Assembly (NCBI RefSeq): GCF_003259505.1
Contig: NZ_QLLK01000004.1
Coordinates: 62,001-126,000, forward strand
Length of the DNA: 64,000 bases
Direction: 5' to 3'
Source: Algoriphagus yeomjeoni
GTDB lineage: Bacteria; Bacteroidota; Bacteroidia; Cytophagales; Cyclobacteriaceae
Part shown: positions 53,956 through 63,039 of the stretch, piece by piece
How positions within the stretch are numbered: the first letter of the stretch is position 1
How the letters are laid out: each line of letters starts with the position of its first letter
Notes under the pieces: generated by a model
What the model was told of the DNA's origin: nothing
The model's database searches: none
What the model saw: the letters and a program-made list of their open reading frames with translations, nothing else
Position numbers and translations under genes: made by a program

Positions 53956-55350
53956 ATGAAATCAAAAAGTTATGTTTTTCGGAATATTGAATGGTGGGTT
54001 GTCACCCTCATATTTATCATCATCGTGCTCACCAATATCATGGATGGTGTTCATTATGGCCAGATTGAACGGTTTCTAGGGAAAGTATTTATGCCCGTAG
54101 TAGTCTATATAGGCTTTTACCTGATGCACTTAGTGATAATACCGAAGTACCTAAGAGACAAAAATGTGGTGCAATTGGTACTTTTCAGTATTCTGACAGC
54201 AACCGTAACTGGGGCTTTTTCAGGAATTTGTGCTGCGGGAATGGATACTGATATAGAACGGTTTTTTAGCTTCTATTTTAGCATTTTAGCCCTCTATCCT
54301 GGTTATCTATTGACTGTGATACTGGTAAAAAAAATGCTATTGCCGCCAGTTTTCCGGGACTTTCAATTGTATAATGGCGTTAGGCTATTTATGCTACTCG
54401 TATTCTCGGTAGTATTTTTGATTGCCTCTAAGTTTTTCGTTAACTCAGGGACTTACATTATACTATTCATAATTTTCCCAAGTATCATTTTCTTTGTCCT
54501 ATATAATTATCACCTGCTGTACCGAAACAAATTGGCAGGAAATATCAAAGCTTATCGCTGGTTCCTTTGGGGATTGATGGCCGTTATTTCTATTGTGTTT
54601 TTTATTATTGCTGTAGAAAATAGTGCAGAAGAAATCTTGCTTTTTGGAGTAGGTATGATCCTTTTACTCCTATTCGTAGTATTCCCACTTTCCAATCTGA
54701 TTTTTAGAAAATACGAAGATTACATTGGTAAAATTGACACACTTTCTGTCCAAGTAAATCAAAGCACCGCCAACCTGAGTTTCCTTCGCTCCCAGATCAA
54801 TCCACATTTCCTTTTCAATGCGCTGAACACGCTCTATGGAGCCGCTTTGATGGAAAATGCAGAAAAGACATCCGATGGAATCCAGAAGTTGGGCGATATG
54901 ATGCGCTTTATGCTTCACGAGAATCAGATGGATAAAATCCCTCTTACCAGGGAAATTGATTACCTGAGAAATTACCTTGATCTCCAGATGCTGAGGTTTA
55001 AGAATGAAGAAAATTTAGAGGTGGAAATCAAAATGTCTGATGATATCTGTGAAGGAAGTATCTCCCCTATGCTGCTTATTCCTTATGTGGAAAATGCTTT
55101 TAAACACGGCATCAGCACCAAAAGCAAGTCCTGGATAAAGATAAACCTGAGGTGTTTACAAGGTTCAGTTCATCTGGATGTCGTAAACAGCATTCATCCC
55201 AAAAAGCAGACGGAAGATCCACGCGATGAATCAGGCATAGGTTTGGAAAATGTCAAGAGCAGGTTGGCGCATTTCTACCCACAAAAGCATAACTTAACCA
55301 TCGTAGCAAACGATTCAGAACACTTCGTACACCTTTCTGTTCAGTTGTGA
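53956..55350 (+). CDS. LytS-type sensor histidine kinase
   Basis: A 464-residue protein. About eight membrane segments fill residues 10-245. A short coiled linker follows, then the His_kinase domain with LRSQINPHFLFNALNTL (phospho-acceptor His in NPHFLFN). A GHKL ATPase domain has PYVENAFKHGI and GIGLENVKSRL. It partners the LytTR regulator encoded 23 bp downstream. The membrane sensor has no recognised ligand domain, so the signal is unknown. Confidence 0.92.
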   Translation: MKSKSYVFRNIEWWVVTLIFIIIVLTNIMDGVHYGQIERFLGKVFMPVVVYIGFYLMHLVIIPKYLRDKNVVQLVLFSILTATVTGAFSGICAAGMDTDIERFFSFYFSILALYPGYLLTVILVKKMLLPPVFRDFQLYNGVRLFMLLVFSVVFLIASKFFVNSGTYIILFIIFPSIIFFVLYNYHLLYRNKLAGNIKAYRWFLWGLMAVISIVFFIIAVENSAEEILLFGVGMILLLLFVVFPLSNLIFRKYEDYIGKIDTLSVQVNQSTANLSFLRSQINPHFLFNALNTLYGAALMENAEKTSDGIQKLGDMMRFMLHENQMDKIPLTREIDYLRNYLDLQMLRFKNEENLEVEIKMSDDICEGSISPMLLIPYVENAFKHGISTKSKSWIKINLRCLQGSVHLDVVNSIHPKKQTEDPRDESGIGLENVKSRLAHFYPQKHNLTIVANDSEHFVHLSVQL

Positions 55351-55373
55351 AACGGCTAAACAATACTTAAATA

Positions 55374-56054
55374 ATGATTAATTCTATCGCAATAGACGAT
55401 GAAAACATGGCCTTGGAGGTGATAAAATCTCACGCTTCCAAGGTCCCTTTTTTGGAACTCAGAGCCACTTTTACAGATGCTGTGGAAGGTTTGGAATACA
55501 TAAAGGCTAATCCTGTAGACTTGATATTCTTAGATATCAATATGCCCGATATTTCTGGGGTGGAATTAGCGGCTCTTCTGCCAAAAGAAACTCAAGTGAT
55601 CTTTACCACGGCCTATTCAGACTATGCTGTTCAGGGATTTGAATTGGATGCCATCGATTATTTATTGAAGCCTTTCAACCTTGTGAGATTCCTGAAAGCT
55701 TGCCAAAAAGCGCAAGAATGGATACAATTACAACCGGGAAACAAGCAGCAATCTCTTTACATCAAAACCTCTGATGGTCAAGTCAAAGTTAAGTTTAAAG
55801 ACCTTTTTTGTTGTGAGGCTACTGGCAATTATGTGACTTTTCACCTGAGAAATGACAAGCTAATAAGCAGAATTACTTTGCTGGAAATAGAAAAAGAGCT
55901 TCCCTCCTCTTTTATTAGAACTCATCGCTCCTATATAGTCAATTCTGAATTAGTGGATAAAGCCGAAAGGCACCAACTAATTCTGGAAGGTCAATCTTTC
56001 CCAATTAGTTTATCTTTTGTTGATGAAGTAATGGGGCATTTTGAAAATAGTTGA
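55374..56054 (+). CDS. LytTR family response regulator
   Basis: A 226-residue regulator: a receiver domain with DLIFLDINMPDISG (phospho-Asp), TTAYSDYAVQGF and the Lys in LLKPF, then a LytTR DNA-binding domain from about residue 125 with CCEATGNYVTFHL and FIRTHRSYIVN. It is the cognate partner of the upstream LytS-type kinase. LytTR proteins bind direct-repeat sites as dimers. Target genes cannot be read from this window. Confidence 0.94.
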   Translation: MINSIAIDDENMALEVIKSHASKVPFLELRATFTDAVEGLEYIKANPVDLIFLDINMPDISGVELAALLPKETQVIFTTAYSDYAVQGFELDAIDYLLKPFNLVRFLKACQKAQEWIQLQPGNKQQSLYIKTSDGQVKVKFKDLFCCEATGNYVTFHLRNDKLISRITLLEIEKELPSSFIRTHRSYIVNSELVDKAERHQLILEGQSFPISLSFVDEVMGHFENS

Positions 56055-56107
56055 GTCCAAAAGGTAAACCGTGGCCGAGCTTGCTGTCTTTACTTCGAAT
56101 TTCTTAT

Positions 56108-56980
56108 TTATAAAGGCTCAATAAAGTCCTTTTTATAAGCCATTGGAGTCTTTCCTATTCTATCTTTAAACTGCTTGTTGAAATTTGACAGAGTAGGAAA
56201 GCCACTTTCATAGCAAACCTGACTGATATTCAAATCTTCATCCTGCAGTAACTTGCGGGCATTGCTAATACGTACATCACCTACAAAATCAGAAAAGGAT
56301 TTATTTACCCGAGTTTTAAAATATCGGCTAAAAGCACTTTCAGACATATTAGCTATTGATGCAACATCACTCAGCGTGATTTTTTCCTTGAAGTTTTTTA
56401 GTACATATTCCAATATCTCAGAGATCTTATCCTTTTCGTGTGCTGTATAGTTACTCTTATAGTCTGTATTTGTAATTGGATGTAATTCGGAGCTATGCGC
56501 CAATACGTCAAGAATCTCTAATAATCCTATAATACTTGCGCCTCCTTTGAGATGAACCAACTCTTTCATCATCTTCATCACTTTTTTATTAGTCTGACCA
56601 GTAACCTCAAGGCCTCGATCAGCCCGGGCAAGAAGTTTACCTATCTCTTCAAACTCCTCTTTTTGCAAAGCATCTTTACCCAAGAAACTCTCTGGAAAGT
56701 AGATTACGATGTCATGGGTATCTAAATTATTTTCTGGGTCGAAATAAGCATTATCACTCCTCCATACATGTGGAAGATTAGGACCAGTCAGGACTAAGTC
56801 ACCTTCTTTGAAAGGCTTCATGTGATCGCCAATGTAACGAGTGCCTCTTCCTTTCAGAATGACATTAAGCTGATATTCTTCATGTGAATGCCAATATTTA
56901 TCCAGATATGATTCCCGCAATTCTCTAATGACAAATACTTTGTTGCTAGGAATTTTTGATTTCTGCAATGGCTTTTTCAT
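56108..56980 (-). CDS. AraC family regulator with N-terminal cupin domain
   Basis: A 290-residue protein. The N-terminal half is a cupin-like sensor (YWHSHEEYQLNVILKGRG, GPNLPHVWRSDN), the type that binds small sugars or organic molecules. The C-terminal half has two helix-turn-helix motifs (LSDVASIANMSESAFSRYFK and ISQVCYESGFPTLSNFNKQF). Three evenly spaced TCATAATT repeats stand 40-70 bp upstream of its start and may be its own operator. No catabolic operon is next to it. Confidence 0.92.
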   Translation of the reverse strand: MKKPLQKSKIPSNKVFVIRELRESYLDKYWHSHEEYQLNVILKGRGTRYIGDHMKPFKEGDLVLTGPNLPHVWRSDNAYFDPENNLDTHDIVIYFPESFLGKDALQKEEFEEIGKLLARADRGLEVTGQTNKKVMKMMKELVHLKGGASIIGLLEILDVLAHSSELHPITNTDYKSNYTAHEKDKISEILEYVLKNFKEKITLSDVASIANMSESAFSRYFKTRVNKSFSDFVGDVRISNARKLLQDEDLNISQVCYESGFPTLSNFNKQFKDRIGKTPMAYKKDFIEPL

Positions 56981-57021
56981 AGGTTATAGCTGATTTACTC
57001 TATATATTCATGGATATCAAG

Positions 57022-57050
57022 TCATAATTAATCATAATTCAGTCATAATT
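57022..57050. promoter_or_regulatory. three phased TCATAATT direct repeats
   Basis: Identical 8-mers lie at 57022-57029, 57032-57039 and 57043-57050, with 10- and 11-bp periods. They therefore face the same side of the DNA helix. They sit 41 bp upstream of the start of the AraC-type gene. A binding site for that regulator or another activator is plausible. Confidence 0.5.
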
Positions 57051-57271
57051 CAAGCTTCTAATACTTTTATTACGGAATTTTTTTATAAAAATTGAATTTT
57101 ATGAAGTCTTCAAGCATCATCATTTCCCTATACTTTCGGCAGGTGATACATCAAGCTAGTAGTATTACTTAACTTGAAAAATAGAAGATAGTTCTAGACC
57201 AGCCTGATAAAAATGGACCTGAAGCAGTGGAAAAAATTAACCAAGACATATTTATAGAACATCATATAAAC

Positions 57272-57302
57272 AAAAAGGTGATAGAATTTATATCACCTTT
57301 TT
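57272..57302 (-). terminator. terminator of the 128-residue exported protein gene
   Basis: A 12-bp stem (AAAAAGGTGATA/TATCACCTTTTT) with a 7-nt loop lies 41 bp beyond the stop codon on the minus strand. It is symmetric and would work both ways. Confidence 0.85.
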
Positions 57303-57343
57303 GTTATTTAGATTTAGGTATGTCTTTACCTTCTTTGTAATCC

Positions 57344-57730
57344 TTACTTACTATCTTCTTTCACTCGTGTACCCTCTGCATCAAACATGCCTAGAAGGTC
57401 TCCGTTGGCGTTGTCTGCATCTACTTTTTTCAGAAATAAGGTGACATCGTAACCGCTAATGTTAAATGATGTATTGATTACATCTCCATTAATAGTAGCA
57501 GAACTCATTTTTTTCTCTTCTGTAGCTCCTTCTTCCAGAAAATAACCCGTGGTCTTCCCGTCAATTGTTTCAAACCGAATAGGGATTGTAGCATCCCCTT
57601 CAGGAGTACCTTTAATTAAAACATTCCACTTGCCTTCAAAATATTCCGGTGAGGAAACTGAAGCAGCGAGAACAAAGCTAAGGGAAAGCAAGAAAATGAT
57701 GCTAGCTAAAATAAGTTTGTTTGATTTCAT
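57344..57730 (-). CDS. small secreted protein of unknown function
   Basis: A 128-residue protein with a clear signal peptide (cleavage near VLAAS). The mature part, about 105 residues, seems to be a small beta-barrel-like fold (FEGKWNVLIKGTPEGDATIPIRFE, IDGKTTGYFLEEG, IDGKT and FLKK repeats). I know similar short exported proteins in Bacteroidota but no function. It has its own terminator and a long divergent upstream region. Confidence 0.78.
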   Translation of the reverse strand: MKSNKLILASIIFLLSLSFVLAASVSSPEYFEGKWNVLIKGTPEGDATIPIRFETIDGKTTGYFLEEGATEEKKMSSATINGDVINTSFNISGYDVTLFLKKVDADNANGDLLGMFDAEGTRVKEDSK

Positions 57731-58172
57731 ACCTGGTTCTTTGATTAAATTATTAATCTCTCAATATAATGAAATGATTATTTGGTTTTCTGAAAATATC
57801 AATGGATTTATGCCTTTTTTACGAGATAAAGTCAAATAAAGTATTGTTGATTCAATTATTAAAAGAATATTTGGTACCTTATCTTAACCTGATTTTGACT
57901 TATTTGATGATCATTAACCTGCAACTGATAGAAATACACTTTAAAGTCAAGTCATCAAGAAGACTAAAACGTTTCCACAAATCAAAGCTTGGTGCCAATC
58001 AGTAACAGAAGAGTGAGCGGAGCTCCATTCAAAGTATTCCTCACTACTTTCTTCAATTGAATTAGAAAGATACCCGCTTAAATAATGTGTGCTGCAATTG
58101 ATTAGGAAATACGGAAATAGAATCAATTCAGGATATAGAAACTAAGAAAATTTGAATTCTTAAAATTAACTT
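57731..58172. other. divergent intergenic region
   Basis: 442 bp of AT-rich DNA between the small secreted protein gene and the FISUMP gene. Only unsupported ORFs of 60-70 codons cross it. No repeat or hairpin was found that I would call. Confidence 0.45.
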
Positions 58173-58850
58173 ATGATCAAAATACATTCATTGGCTTTAG
58201 TTATTCTACTACTTTTTTCTTGTCAAGAGCCAGAGGATCCGCGTTTATCCGTCATTCCGGAAAATGGTATTGAAATAGGTGATCAGATTTGGATGAAAAA
58301 GAATCTAGGGTTAAAGAAATTCAAAAATGGTGATGATCTCTTTCACGCTACTAACCAAGGAGATTGGGAAAGAGCTTATTTAGAAAAAGTACCTGCTTGG
58401 TCTTATTATGAAAATTTAGAAGAAAATGGAAACGTATACGGATTAATCTATAATTACTATGCAATTGTTGATGCTAGAGGATTAGCACCCGAAGAATGGA
58501 AAATCCCTACGATATCTGATTGGAATGATTTATTTAATTTCAACGGAGGGACTCTTGAAGCAGGTAAAAAACTCAAAAGCACGGGTTACTGGATAAATAA
58601 ACCTGGAACAAATACAAGCGGATTTAATGCACTTCCTGGAGGAGAAAGATACATTGGTGGTTACTTTGGTTCAAAAGGGTTAATCGCTTCCTTTTGGACA
58701 TCTACCACTGAAAAATCTGGAGATATTATAACTGTAGGAATTTCAGATCTTTCCGAAGACTCTAAAATTTTTGTTTCAACTTCAAATGCTGACTATTTTT
58801 CTCCTTCTCAAGAACTTCCAGGCTTTTATTTAAGATGTATCAAAGACTAG
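58173..58850 (+). CDS. FISUMP domain lipoprotein
   Basis: A 225-residue lipoprotein with the lipobox FSC at about residue 17. The rest is a Fibrobacter succinogenes major paralogous (FISUMP) domain: IGDQIWMKKNLG at the start, YGLIYNYYAIVD, then WKIPTISDWNDL, FNALPGGERY, FWTSTTE and the final FYLRCIKD. This fold is common in surface proteins of Bacteroidota; no enzymatic function is known. It stands alone, 75 bp before the left repeat of the tRNA-linked GIY-YIG unit. Confidence 0.88.
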   Translation: MIKIHSLALVILLLFSCQEPEDPRLSVIPENGIEIGDQIWMKKNLGLKKFKNGDDLFHATNQGDWERAYLEKVPAWSYYENLEENGNVYGLIYNYYAIVDARGLAPEEWKIPTISDWNDLFNFNGGTLEAGKKLKSTGYWINKPGTNTSGFNALPGGERYIGGYFGSKGLIASFWTSTTEKSGDIITVGISDLSEDSKIFVSTSNADYFSPSQELPGFYLRCIKD

Positions 58851-58925
58851 TAGTCAATGAACTCTATTTATTGGTTTTCAGGTTGAAAACTAACGAATAA
58901 AAATTAAAACTAGAAAATCTGCTTT

Positions 58926-59022
58926 ATGCCCTAAAATACAAAAAGGGAAACATTGCTGTTTCCCTTTTTGAGCCTCCTATCGGGATCGTCCCGATAACTA
59001 TCGCGGACAATGACCTACTGAT
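58926..59022 (-). repeat. left copy of tRNA-Thr 3' part plus terminator
   Basis: Bases 58926-58988 are identical to 59324-59386 (63 bp), which include the tRNA-Thr terminator and acceptor/T-arm end. After a 19-bp palindromic insert (58989-59007, where the right copy has 3 bp) identity resumes at 59008-59022 (15 bp, variable region and 3' side of the anticodon arm). The match ends in the anticodon loop. This is a broken tRNA 3' half, not a working tRNA. Confidence 0.88.
58940..58969. terminator. terminator, left copy
   Basis: A 13-bp perfect stem (AAAAAGGGAAACA with TGTTTCCCTTTTT) with a 4-nt loop. It is identical to the tRNA-Thr terminator at 59338-59367 and lies 55 bp beyond the GIY-YIG stop codon. 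Confidence 0.88.
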
Positions 59023-59024
59023 AT

Positions 59025-59309
59025 TTACTTATACCTTAGGCGTAATTTTTCAGTAATTTCTGGGTACTTTATAATATTCTCCAAATAAACTCTGGATTTT
59101 GATTTTTTGATATGAGATTCTATTCTAACCGCCTGTGCTCTAGTTTCACATTCCAACGAAAAATATAGGCTCCAATCATTTGTAATTTTGGTAGAAGCAG
59201 ACTGAAAAATATGTGAATTATGCTCTTCAATTCTACGACCAAAATCTTCCGATTGACCAATGTAGAATTGATCTATTTTTACTGAATACAGAATATAGAC
59301 AACAAACAT
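59025..59309 (-). CDS. GIY-YIG nuclease domain protein beside tRNA-Thr
   Basis: About 94 residues from the Met at 59309 (MFVVYILYS); an in-frame extension to 59351 would run into the repeated terminator. It is a minimal GIY-YIG (URI/UPF0213-like) domain: VYILYS as the GIY strand, FYIGQSEDFGRRIEEHN with YIG and the catalytic Arg, and a later E in the AVRIESHIKKSK segment. Such small nucleases are common in Bacteroidota and mostly uncharacterised. It sits exactly between two copies of the tRNA-Thr 3' part, on the tRNA strand, as the only gene of a unit of about 400 bp. Confidence 0.88.
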   Translation of the reverse strand: MFVVYILYSVKIDQFYIGQSEDFGRRIEEHNSHIFQSASTKITNDWSLYFSLECETRAQAVRIESHIKKSKSRVYLENIIKYPEITEKLRLRYK

Positions 59310-59323
59310 ATAGGTAACGTTTG

Positions 59324-59441
<118 letters not shown>

Positions 59442-59540
59442 TTATTCCCTTATTGTGATGCAAATATAGCCGTTCACTTTATTTGCTCCAAACCCTCACA
59501 AAAGAAAAATCCTATCTTCCTTATTCTGAGTGAGAAAAAT

Positions 59541-61685
59541 TTAAAACTCCCTTAATATTGACAGCTTACTCTTCAGTTTTTCGATCTCTTCTTCTGCTTT
59601 TTGGATCTTCACATCAAACTGATCTTTCAATTTATCAGCAGTCTTGGAGGCAGCAAAGAATTCCAAATTGTTTTTCCACAAGGTGATGTTATTCTCCAAT
59701 TCAGAAATTTGCTTACGTATTCCGTGTTCTTTTTTATTCAGTGTTTTTACAGCGTTTGGATCCGATTGGAGTCTGTTCAGATTTAACCTAAATAGGAATT
59801 CCTCTCTTCCAGCTCCTTCAGGACTCAACTTTTCTAGATAAAGATCCACAGCAGTTTTGAATTGAGACTGAATCTCTTTCATGGATTTTCTAGGTACAAA
59901 ACCCAAATCATTGAACTCCCCTACCAACGTGGTCAATTCATCCTCAGATACTTCTCCACTTTTAGCGGAATCAGTAATTTGCTTACAAATTGCCTGTTTA
60001 CTTGCAAGGTTCTCTTCAAACTCAGCATTGGACTGCTTATTTGATTCTCTTCTATTGTCAAAGAAAGTATCACAAGCAAGTTTAAAACGCTTATAGAGAC
60101 TATCTCTACTTTTTTCAGGTGTTGGGCCAAGCTTTTTCCAATCTTGCTGAAGTTTCACCAAAGCATTAGCGGTATTCTGCCAATCTGTATTGTCTTTTAA
60201 TTCTTCTGCTTTGCTAATTAGCTCTTCTGCTTTAGCTTGGTTTGTTGCACGGATTTCATCAAGTTCTTTGAAGAACAAATTCTTGTTGTGGAAGAATTGC
60301 TTGAAAGAAGCCCAAAATGACTTATTTATATCCTTTCCTGCTTCTCTAGGTACAGGGCCTATTTTTTCCCAATTTTTTTGAATTTCTAAGATCTCCTTAG
60401 TCTTGGCATTCCACTCACGAATTCTATCTGCCTTAAATTCAGCAAAAGGCTTCAAAGATTCAATTAGTGCTTCTTTTTGATCCTGATTTGCTTTGAAAAC
60501 TTCTTTTTGACCTTCATAGAAATCCTTTCTACGATCGTAAACTGCATCAGAAGCAGCTTTAAATTTTTGCCACAATGCCTCTTGCTCTTCCCTAGGAACT
60601 GGGCCTATATGCTTAAATTCCTCATGAAGCTCGTTCAGCGCTTTGATTGCATCTTTAAGATCTTTCACGTCTTTTAATGCAACGGCTTTATCAACAAGCT
60701 CCAATTTACTTTCTAGATTTTTCTTACGATCAAGCTCTTTTAACTCAAAATAGATACTTCTATTATCATAAAAGCGGTCCATCAAAGCATTGTAGCTTGC
60801 CCAAAGGCTTCTATTCTGTGATGCTGGTACTTGACCAATACTTTTCCACTCTTCTTGTAAGGCTTTTATCGTCGCCATACTTAAAGTAGTTTCCTCGCCG
60901 TCGACTAGATCTCTAAGTTTATTTAGCAACTCTGTCTTCGCCGCCAAATTGGATTCTTTTTTCTTTTCTGCTTCTTTGCGAAGGGCTCCTAGTTGATGAC
61001 GATATTCGTAATAATATGTATTGAACTCCTTTTCTTCGTCACTTGGACGGAAATCAAAATCGTCTTCTGCACCTCCTTCAGCTTTAAATTTCTCTAAAGC
61101 TTCATCCTTTTCCTTATGCGTATATTCATCAAAAGCTGCCTTGATTTCATGGACAAGCTTGTCAATTCTATAGATATTCTCTTGCTTAACCTTACTTTTT
61201 AGTAAAGCCACAAGTTCTATTTTAGAAAGTGTAGAGACATCAATCCCCTCATCATGATGATCGTCTTCTTCATCCTCTGAATCACTGTCTTCGGATTCTG
61301 AGTCAGCATCATCAGTTGCTGAAGCAACTACTTCAGCTCCAGAATCAACTTGTTCAGCAGGCTCAGGAGAAGTTGATTGCTCTTCTATTGGAGCTTCTTC
61401 TACAACTTTGGGCGACACGGCTGCAGGTGTAATTGGAGCTTCGGCAATTTGTTCTTCAACAGCCTCTACAGGTTCATCTGCTTCTACAGATTCCTGAGTT
61501 GATTCAGCTTCCACATCGTTCTCCGGAGTTGAGTCTACCCTAGGTGAAGTTTCTGTTATCTGATCTTCCGTAGTTTCTTCGTTAGTTTCAGATCTAATTT
61601 CCTTTGCGATACCCTTTACCTCTTCAGAACTGGAGGCTTGAGTCACCTTGTCCTTGTCGGACAAATCATTACTTTTATCAGTCAT
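59541..61685 (-). CDS. DUF349 repeat protein
   Basis: About 714 residues from the Met at 61685 (MTDKSNDLSDKDK), preferred over the Met at 61718 because the extension is unlike a start. The first 160 residues are highly acidic and low-complexity (Glu, Ser, Pro, Val, ending in a Glu/Asp/His patch). The rest holds about five DUF349 units of 70-75 residues, each with W..IG.VPR...LW..F..A.D..YD-type motifs (KHIGPVPREEQEALWQKF and its relatives), and a C-terminal coiled coil. DUF349 proteins are cytosolic and of unknown function. Confidence 0.93.
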   Translation of the reverse strand: MTDKSNDLSDKDKVTQASSSEEVKGIAKEIRSETNEETTEDQITETSPRVDSTPENDVEAESTQESVEADEPVEAVEEQIAEAPITPAAVSPKVVEEAPIEEQSTSPEPAEQVDSGAEVVASATDDADSESEDSDSEDEEDDHHDEGIDVSTLSKIELVALLKSKVKQENIYRIDKLVHEIKAAFDEYTHKEKDEALEKFKAEGGAEDDFDFRPSDEEKEFNTYYYEYRHQLGALRKEAEKKKESNLAAKTELLNKLRDLVDGEETTLSMATIKALQEEWKSIGQVPASQNRSLWASYNALMDRFYDNRSIYFELKELDRKKNLESKLELVDKAVALKDVKDLKDAIKALNELHEEFKHIGPVPREEQEALWQKFKAASDAVYDRRKDFYEGQKEVFKANQDQKEALIESLKPFAEFKADRIREWNAKTKEILEIQKNWEKIGPVPREAGKDINKSFWASFKQFFHNKNLFFKELDEIRATNQAKAEELISKAEELKDNTDWQNTANALVKLQQDWKKLGPTPEKSRDSLYKRFKLACDTFFDNRRESNKQSNAEFEENLASKQAICKQITDSAKSGEVSEDELTTLVGEFNDLGFVPRKSMKEIQSQFKTAVDLYLEKLSPEGAGREEFLFRLNLNRLQSDPNAVKTLNKKEHGIRKQISELENNITLWKNNLEFFAASKTADKLKDQFDVKIQKAEEEIEKLKSKLSILREF

Positions 61686-61733
61686 AAAAACAGTACTATT
61701 AGGCGGCAATATGCGCAAAAGTAGGGATTTTGC

Positions 61734-62309
61734 CTAATTTAATCTTGGATCTAGGGGATAATTTGCTATTACTTTAAACTCTCCTCCCATATTCTTGAGT
61801 AGGTTTTTCCAAAGCTCTTCAGGTGTAAAATCAAAAGTTTTTTCATCCAGATTTTCTCTACAAATAATCCAAGTTTCCTCTGATAATTCATCATCCAATT
61901 GATCAGAACCCCATCCACTATACCCTAGAAAAAAACGTACTGACTCAGGGTCAAACAGTCCAAGTTTTAATTTCTCAACTAAAGAGTCATAGTCTCCGCC
62001 CCACCATATATTTTCACCCAAAGAAATACTGCCATCCAATGCCTTTTCCCCGACATAGATAAAATGTAGGGTATTCTGTTCTACTGGCCCACCTACAAAT
62101 ACTTCTTTGTCCAAAAATCCCAGGGCTTCCACAAGTTCCCCCAATTTAAGTATTGATGGTTTGTTGATAATAAGGCCAAAACTACCTTCTTCGGAATGTT
62201 CACAAAGTAAAACCACAGAGCGAACAAAATTTTCGTCTTGCAAAAATGGCTCGGAAATTAAAAGATCACCAGCCTTAGGGTTACGTTGTTCATCTTTACT
62301 CATTCGCAT
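61734..62309 (-). CDS. YqgE/AlgH (UPF0301) family protein
   Basis: A 191-residue protein with the family signature AGDLLISEPFLQDENFVRSVVLL near the start, EGSFGLIINKP, VFVGGPVEQNTLHF, and FFLGYSGWGSDQLDDEL. The start could be either of two Met codons two residues apart. The biochemical role is unsettled; AlgH was linked to alginate gene control in Pseudomonas. The stop lies 48 bp from the DUF349 start, so the two probably share a transcript. Confidence 0.93.
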   Translation of the reverse strand: MRMSKDEQRNPKAGDLLISEPFLQDENFVRSVVLLCEHSEEGSFGLIINKPSILKLGELVEALGFLDKEVFVGGPVEQNTLHFIYVGEKALDGSISLGENIWWGGDYDSLVEKLKLGLFDPESVRFFLGYSGWGSDQLDDELSEETWIICRENLDEKTFDFTPEELWKNLLKNMGGEFKVIANYPLDPRLN

Positions 62310-62406
62310 CTAAATTCTAAATTCTTGAAAAATATAGATCATAATTTTTTAAATGCAATGGCTATGGTAATTTTATATCAAAGAATTTATTGATTATAAT
62401 CCATCT

Positions 62407-63039
62407 ATGGACATCTCAGCAATACGTAAAGACTACACCATTAAATCTCTGGATATCAGTGATGTAAACGTAGATCCAATCATCCAATTCAAAGCTTGGT
62501 TTGAAGAAGCTGTAATAGCTCAAGTTCTCGAAGTTAATGCTATGACTGTTTCTACAATTGGCTTAGATGGGGCCCCAAATGCCAGAATTCTTCTATTGAA
62601 AGGCATCGATACCGGTTTTGTTTTTTTTACCAACTATTCTAGCGAAAAAGGAAAAGAACTTGAAAATCACAGTTTAGCTTCTTTAACTTTTTTTTGGCCC
62701 GAACTTGAGCGGCAAGTGAGAATTCGTGGAAAAATTGAAAAAGTAACAGCTGAAGAATCAGATTTATATTTTTTCTCTAGGCCTATAGGTTCACAAATTG
62801 GAGCCTGGGTATCACCACAAAGTCAAGTAATCGATTCAAGGGAAGACCTTAATGACCGGCTAACAGTATTCGAAAAACAGTTTACTGAAAATAGTATATC
62901 ACGACCACCGCATTGGGGTGGGTACAGATTACTTCCAAATACAATTGAATTTTGGCAAGGGAGACCGAGTCGACTACATGATCGGATAAAATACGTACAG
63001 AAAGGTGATAATTGGGAAATCGTAAGATTGGCTCCCTAA
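62407..63039 (+). CDS. pdxH: pyridoxamine 5'-phosphate oxidase
   Basis: A 210-residue protein matching PdxH over its full length. It has the FMN site RILLLKGIDTGFVFFTNYSS (20 residues), a central WPELERQVRIRG, the substrate/FMN region SRPIGSQIGAW, and the C-terminal PPHWGGYRLLPN and RLHDRI. It oxidises pyridoxine or pyridoxamine 5'-phosphate to pyridoxal 5'-phosphate in the cytoplasm. It ends one base before the convergent bshB1 stop. Confidence 0.96.
   Translation: MDISAIRKDYTIKSLDISDVNVDPIIQFKAWFEEAVIAQVLEVNAMTVSTIGLDGAPNARILLLKGIDTGFVFFTNYSSEKGKELENHSLASLTFFWPELERQVRIRGKIEKVTAEESDLYFFSRPIGSQIGAWVSPQSQVIDSREDLNDRLTVFEKQFTENSISRPPHWGGYRLLPNTIEFWQGRPSRLHDRIKYVQKGDNWEIVRLAP

Larger units (their letters stand above)
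56981..57343. other. intergenic region with phased repeats
   Basis: 363 bp between two leftward genes. It holds the TCATAATT repeats near the AraC gene and the terminator of the small exported protein gene at its right end. Two short ATG-initiated frames of about 15-25 codons exist but have no support. Confidence 0.5.

Noticed and set aside
57102..57173. Short ORF starting MKSSSIIISLYFRQ
   Set aside because: Only about 23 codons, no ribosome binding site or partner, and its position downstream of the phased repeats looks accidental.
58970..59022. A second tRNA-Thr gene
   Set aside because: Only the 3' half is present, it carries a 19-bp insert in the T-loop and has no 5' half, so it is recorded as a repeat remnant.
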